DNA of 64,000 nt from an uncultured Caldilineaceae bacterium (lineage in GTDB: Bacteria; Chloroflexota; Anaerolineae; Caldilineales; Caldilineaceae), in assembly GCA_951813625.1 (NCBI GenBank), contig CATOTS010000014.1, forward strand, positions 62,001-126,000. Reading direction: 5' to 3'. Positions 61,549 through 64,000 of this stretch are shown here, in pieces. The stretch's first letter is position 1; every line of letters begins with the position of its first letter. The notes beneath the pieces are model-generated. The model worked only from the letters and a program-made list of their open reading frames with translations. It had not been told where the DNA came from and did not search any database. The position numbers were made by a program, and so were the translations under genes.

Positions 61549-63192
61549 ATGGCAGCCAAACTGAATGTTCACAACCCAATGGGCTACCCGCCCCAGATCG
61601 ACCAGAAACACCTGGCCCCACGCGTCAGCGACCTGGCCGGAAAGACTGTCTACCTGGTCGACTGCCGCTTCGACGACGGCGACATCCTGGTCGAGCAGAT
61701 GGCGAACTGGTTTCGCGAGAACCGGCCCGACATTGGCATCGAAGTGCGGCGCAAATCCGGCGTCTACACCGAGCGCGACGAGTCGCTCTACAACGAGATT
61801 CAGCAAAAGGGGGCAGGGGCCATCATGGCCGTCGGGCATTGAAGTACCTGTGCGCCGGCGGTCGCCGACCAATGCATTATTCTGGAAACCGAGTACAACG
61901 TTGCCACGGCCTCCATCCAGACGGGAATCTTTGAGCCTCTGGTGAAGGCATCCACACTGCAGCAGGGCATTCCCTACCTGCGTCATGCATTCGTGCCGCA
62001 GCCGGTGATGGGCCGTTCGCCGGAGCAGCTGCGCGCCTACGTTGACGGCCCCGACGACATTACGGGGCGTCCGTTCATGAGCGAGGTCATTGCGGCTCTC
62101 ACGCGCGCGCCCTCGGGGGAGGAGGTACGCACGCACGCCTTTGACCGCTCGACGCCCCGCTTTGTCGAACCGGACAGCGAAGAGAACCTGCACCAGTTCT
62201 TCGTGGACAACAGTTGGACCGACATGCTGCCTATCATTTTGCCCACAGAGGAACGGGTAGAGGCGATGCTGCAGGGAACCAGCCGCAGCCCGGACACGGT
62301 GGTGGGACACATGCGGCCAACGTCGACACGTGAAGCCTGGGAGTACACCGTCGAAAAAGTGGCGGTCAACGCGGTGATGGCCGGGGCCAAGCCCGAATAC
62401 TTCCCCGTGATCCTCGCCTTGGCGGCGACCTGCGCGTCGGCCCGCGGCAGCACAACGAGCTCGGCGGCGTCGATGGTGGTGGTCAACGGTCCGGTGCGTC
62501 GCGAGATCGAGATGAACTGGGGCATAGGCGCGATGGGCCCATACAATCATGCCAATGCCACGATCGGCCGCGCCTACGGCCTGCTTTCTCAAAATCTGCA
62601 GGGCGGCTCGATCCCCGAGGTGACCTATCTGGGGTCGCAGGGCAACAACTATTCCTACAATAGTGTCACCTTTGCCGAGAATGAAGAGCGGAGCCCGTGG
62701 GTGCCCTTCCATGTGCAGCACGGCTTCGAAGCGGACCAGAGCGCGGTCAGCGTCTTCGGCGGCTGCCGTTCAACCGCGTTCAACCTGGGTCTGCGGGCGA
62801 AGCACTGGGAGGACCACGTGCGCAACATGCTGCGCGGGCTCAACCCGCACAACCCCCCGACTTTTGTGCTCGATCCGATCACGGCGCAGCAGTTCATCGA
62901 CCGCGGCGGCTTCGACACCAAGGAGAAGCTGATCCAGTGGGTCCACGACAATGCGACCATGCCCGCTGGGATCTACTGGGACTACCAGTTGATCGAGAAT
63001 TACGTATATCCACTTGCGCTGAACGGGGTTGAGCCGCACGCCGGTAAGCTCAAGGTGGCGAGCGATGAGATGATTCCGGTCTACGATCTCGACGACATTC
63101 ATGTCGTAGTGGTTGGCGGCGAGACGAATGGCTACTGGCGCATCATGGGGTGCAACTACAGCGGCACTTCCTCGATCGACGACTGGCGTTGA
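61549..63192 (+). CDS. UGSC-family selenoprotein, in-frame UGA at codon 98
   Basis: The track splits this gene into 61549-61842 and 61942-63192, but both lie in the same frame and the only interruption is TGA at 61840. Across it the protein reads AIMAVGH-U-STCAPAVADQCI and then ILETEYNVATASIQTG without a break. This resembles the UGSC family, in which a selenocysteine starts a U-x-x-C redox motif. Total 547 residues: N-terminal UGSC domain (1-~170), then a larger domain (EAWEYTVEKVAVNAVMAGAK, GAMGPYNHANATIGRAYG) that I do not recognise. A SECIS-like hairpin follows the UGA. Start ATG 61549 has GAGAGGAG upstream. Probably a thiol/selenol redox enzyme; substrate unknown. Confidence 0.85.
61840..61867 (+). 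promoter_or_regulatory. UGA selenocysteine codon and SECIS-like hairpin
   Basis: UGA at 61840-61842 is followed, 17 nt later, by a GGUC tetraloop (61860-61863) closed by CGGC/GCCG. A GGUC apical loop about this far from UGA is what I recall for the E. coli fdhF SECIS that binds SelB. The lower stem is imperfect, as in many bacterial SECIS elements. Confidence 0.6.
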
Positions 63193-63400
63193 TTGCGTGG
63201 GCGCCTTCGGTAAACGGGACCGGGCAGAAGGCGGGTTGTGAGTCAGCGAGCTGGCCGATTCAATTCGCGCAAGATGTTCGAATCTATCAGGCAGGGCGAC
63301 GGTAGGAAAACTCTCTTCTCTCCTTCGCCCTGCCTGATGCGCGTACTCAAGCGTAACCCTATTTGCCGTGCCCTTCCGGCACCGTCAGGGAGTGAGTGCC

Positions 63401-63445
63401 AGCGGAGACAATGGCAGCGGAGACAATGGCAGCGGAGACAATGCG
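63401..63445. repeat. 15-bp tandem repeat, three copies
   Basis: AGCGGAGACAATGGC at 63401, 63416 and 63431 (last unit AGCGGAGACAATGCG) abuts the start codon of the following PhyH gene and supplies GGAGA as ribosome-binding site. Confidence 0.85.
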
Positions 63446-64000
63446 ATGGATGAAATCGCGCACCTACGTTCGGAGGGCTACTGTCTACTCAGAGGGGTAA
63501 TCCCCGGCAACTTGGTTACGGCAATACGCGAGGAGATAGACTGTGCTCGCGATGCCGGCCTTGAAGCATACGACAGGCTCGACTGGTCGGCGGTCACACA
63601 TATGCTGACCCTTGCGCCCTATTTCGCCGACGTCCGTCTGCTTGATGTGGTGCGAACGATGTTCAATCATGCGCAGGTGCGAATCTCGCAGACGGAATTC
63701 AAGAGCGTGCCTCCCCGCAGCGACCCACCTGATTGGCGCGGCTACCACACCGACTGGCCGCATGACCTGACGGATCGCTCACTCTGCGGGCGGGTGAACC
63801 AACCATTTCCCGATAGCATCATGAGCATTACCTCGATCTGGATGCTATATCCATTCACGCGGGAAAATGGCGCTACCTGGGTCGTGCCCGGCACCCATCG
63901 CGACCTCAGAAACCCGCGCGGGGAGAAGGATGGGATCGACGAGCATCGTTCCATTGTGAGTGAGCGGCAGGTCTGCGGCGACGCAGGAGACGTCATCTTG
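63446..64000 (+). CDS. Phytanoyl-CoA dioxygenase-family protein (partial, runs off the end)
   Basis: Absent from the ORF track because no stop occurs before the window edge. From ATG 63446 it reads MDEIAHLRSEGYCLLRGVIP, then YFADVRLLDVVRTMFNHAQV, the iron-site motif RGYHTDWPHDLTDR (HxD) and the family loop TWVVPGTHRDLRNPRGEKDG. About 185 residues are visible; the distal His and Arg lie beyond the edge. GGAGACAATGCG precedes it, derived from the 15-bp repeat. It follows the selenoprotein gene by 253 bp and belongs to the same strand-wise array. Confidence 0.85.
   Translation, partial: MDEIAHLRSEGYCLLRGVIPGNLVTAIREEIDCARDAGLEAYDRLDWSAVTHMLTLAPYFADVRLLDVVRTMFNHAQVRISQTEFKSVPPRSDPPDWRGYHTDWPHDLTDRSLCGRVNQPFPDSIMSITSIWMLYPFTRENGATWVVPGTHRDLRNPRGEKDGIDEHRSIVSERQVCGDAGDVIL

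Noticed and set aside
61942-63192. Independent 416-residue gene starting at GTG 61942
   Set aside because: Same frame as 61549-61842 with only a TGA between, no ribosome-binding site at 61942, and conserved residues before it.
63238-63453. 71-codon ORF before the last PhyH gene
   Set aside because: Its C-terminus is the 15-bp repeat (QRRQWQRRQWQ) and it overlaps the PhyH start; no motif.

Overview
The window looks like one contig of a moderately GC-rich, free-living or host-associated bacterium, most plausibly a Chloroflexota (Caldilinea/Anaerolinea-like) organism. That placement is an inference. It rests on the split secD/secF pair, the abundance of Gfo/Idh/MocA dehydrogenases, PhyH-type dioxygenases and lipoprotein-dependent ABC importers, Calx-beta/TPT-linker surface proteins, and heavy littering with IS and MITE elements. 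No rRNA, tRNA or CRISPR array was seen.

Layout. (1) 1-2.0 kb: secF (cut by the window edge) and secD, minus strand. (2) 2.0-6.1 kb: a low-gene-density junkyard with a phage-like small protein, an 81-bp minisatellite, a GC-rich palindromic repeat, a complete MITE with an 8-bp target duplication, and a sugar ABC operon collapsed by deletion so that the front of a binding protein abuts the tail of a permease. (3) 6.1-10.98 kb: a GH36-like glycosidase that has lost its C-terminus, a short NarL-type two-component pair, and a secreted two-domain protein with a heptad-repeat acidic linker. (4) 11-19.8 kb: a decayed IS3-family element, a broken FN3 gene, a giant FN3/Calx-beta/LRR surface protein split by three frameshifts (one at a run of nine C), an IS982-family element and a second MITE. 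(5) 19.9-30.9 kb, plus strand: full-length GH36-like enzyme, enolase-superfamily sugar-acid dehydratase, FAD monooxygenase, SDR, a compact small-ORF/structured-RNA transcription unit, a cytochrome P450 with a palindromic operator on its promoter, ThuA, Gfo/Idh/MocA and RtcB. (6) 30.9-40.8 kb, minus strand: a run of ten genes with a PhyH dioxygenase, two NMT1/THI5-like binding lipoproteins, ATPase, permease, two nucleoside-phosphorylase-like proteins, sulfatase, dienelactone hydrolase and a small conserved protein. (7) 40.86-41.17 kb: third MITE. (8) 41.8-45.9 kb: oligopeptide-type ABC genes (binding protein, two permeases). (9) 45.9-47.8 kb: an AT-richer restriction-modification pair (ApaLI-like nuclease plus methyltransferase). 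(10) 47.9-64 kb, plus strand: a long catabolic array with three Gfo/Idh/MocA proteins, Ldh-type dehydrogenase, a sialidase-like gene cut by IS982, an HpcH/HpaI aldolase, paired small membrane proteins, a kelch protein, a PhyH, a GH32/43-like propeller protein, a UGA-containing selenoprotein gene, and a second PhyH running off the end.

How the genes work together. The plus-strand arrays look like sugar/sugar-acid uptake and oxidation modules (glycosidase, dehydratase, NAD-dependent dehydrogenases, aldolase). The minus-strand cluster looks like uptake and phosphorolysis of a small nucleoside- or pyrimidine-like compound. The most interesting items are the in-frame UGA selenoprotein with a SECIS-like hairpin (61.5-63.2 kb), the self-contained 19-codon ORF whose Shine-Dalgarno lies in a perfect hairpin (25.4-25.6 kb), the MITE family with 8-bp target duplications, and the reversible-looking IS982 insertion in the sialidase-like gene.
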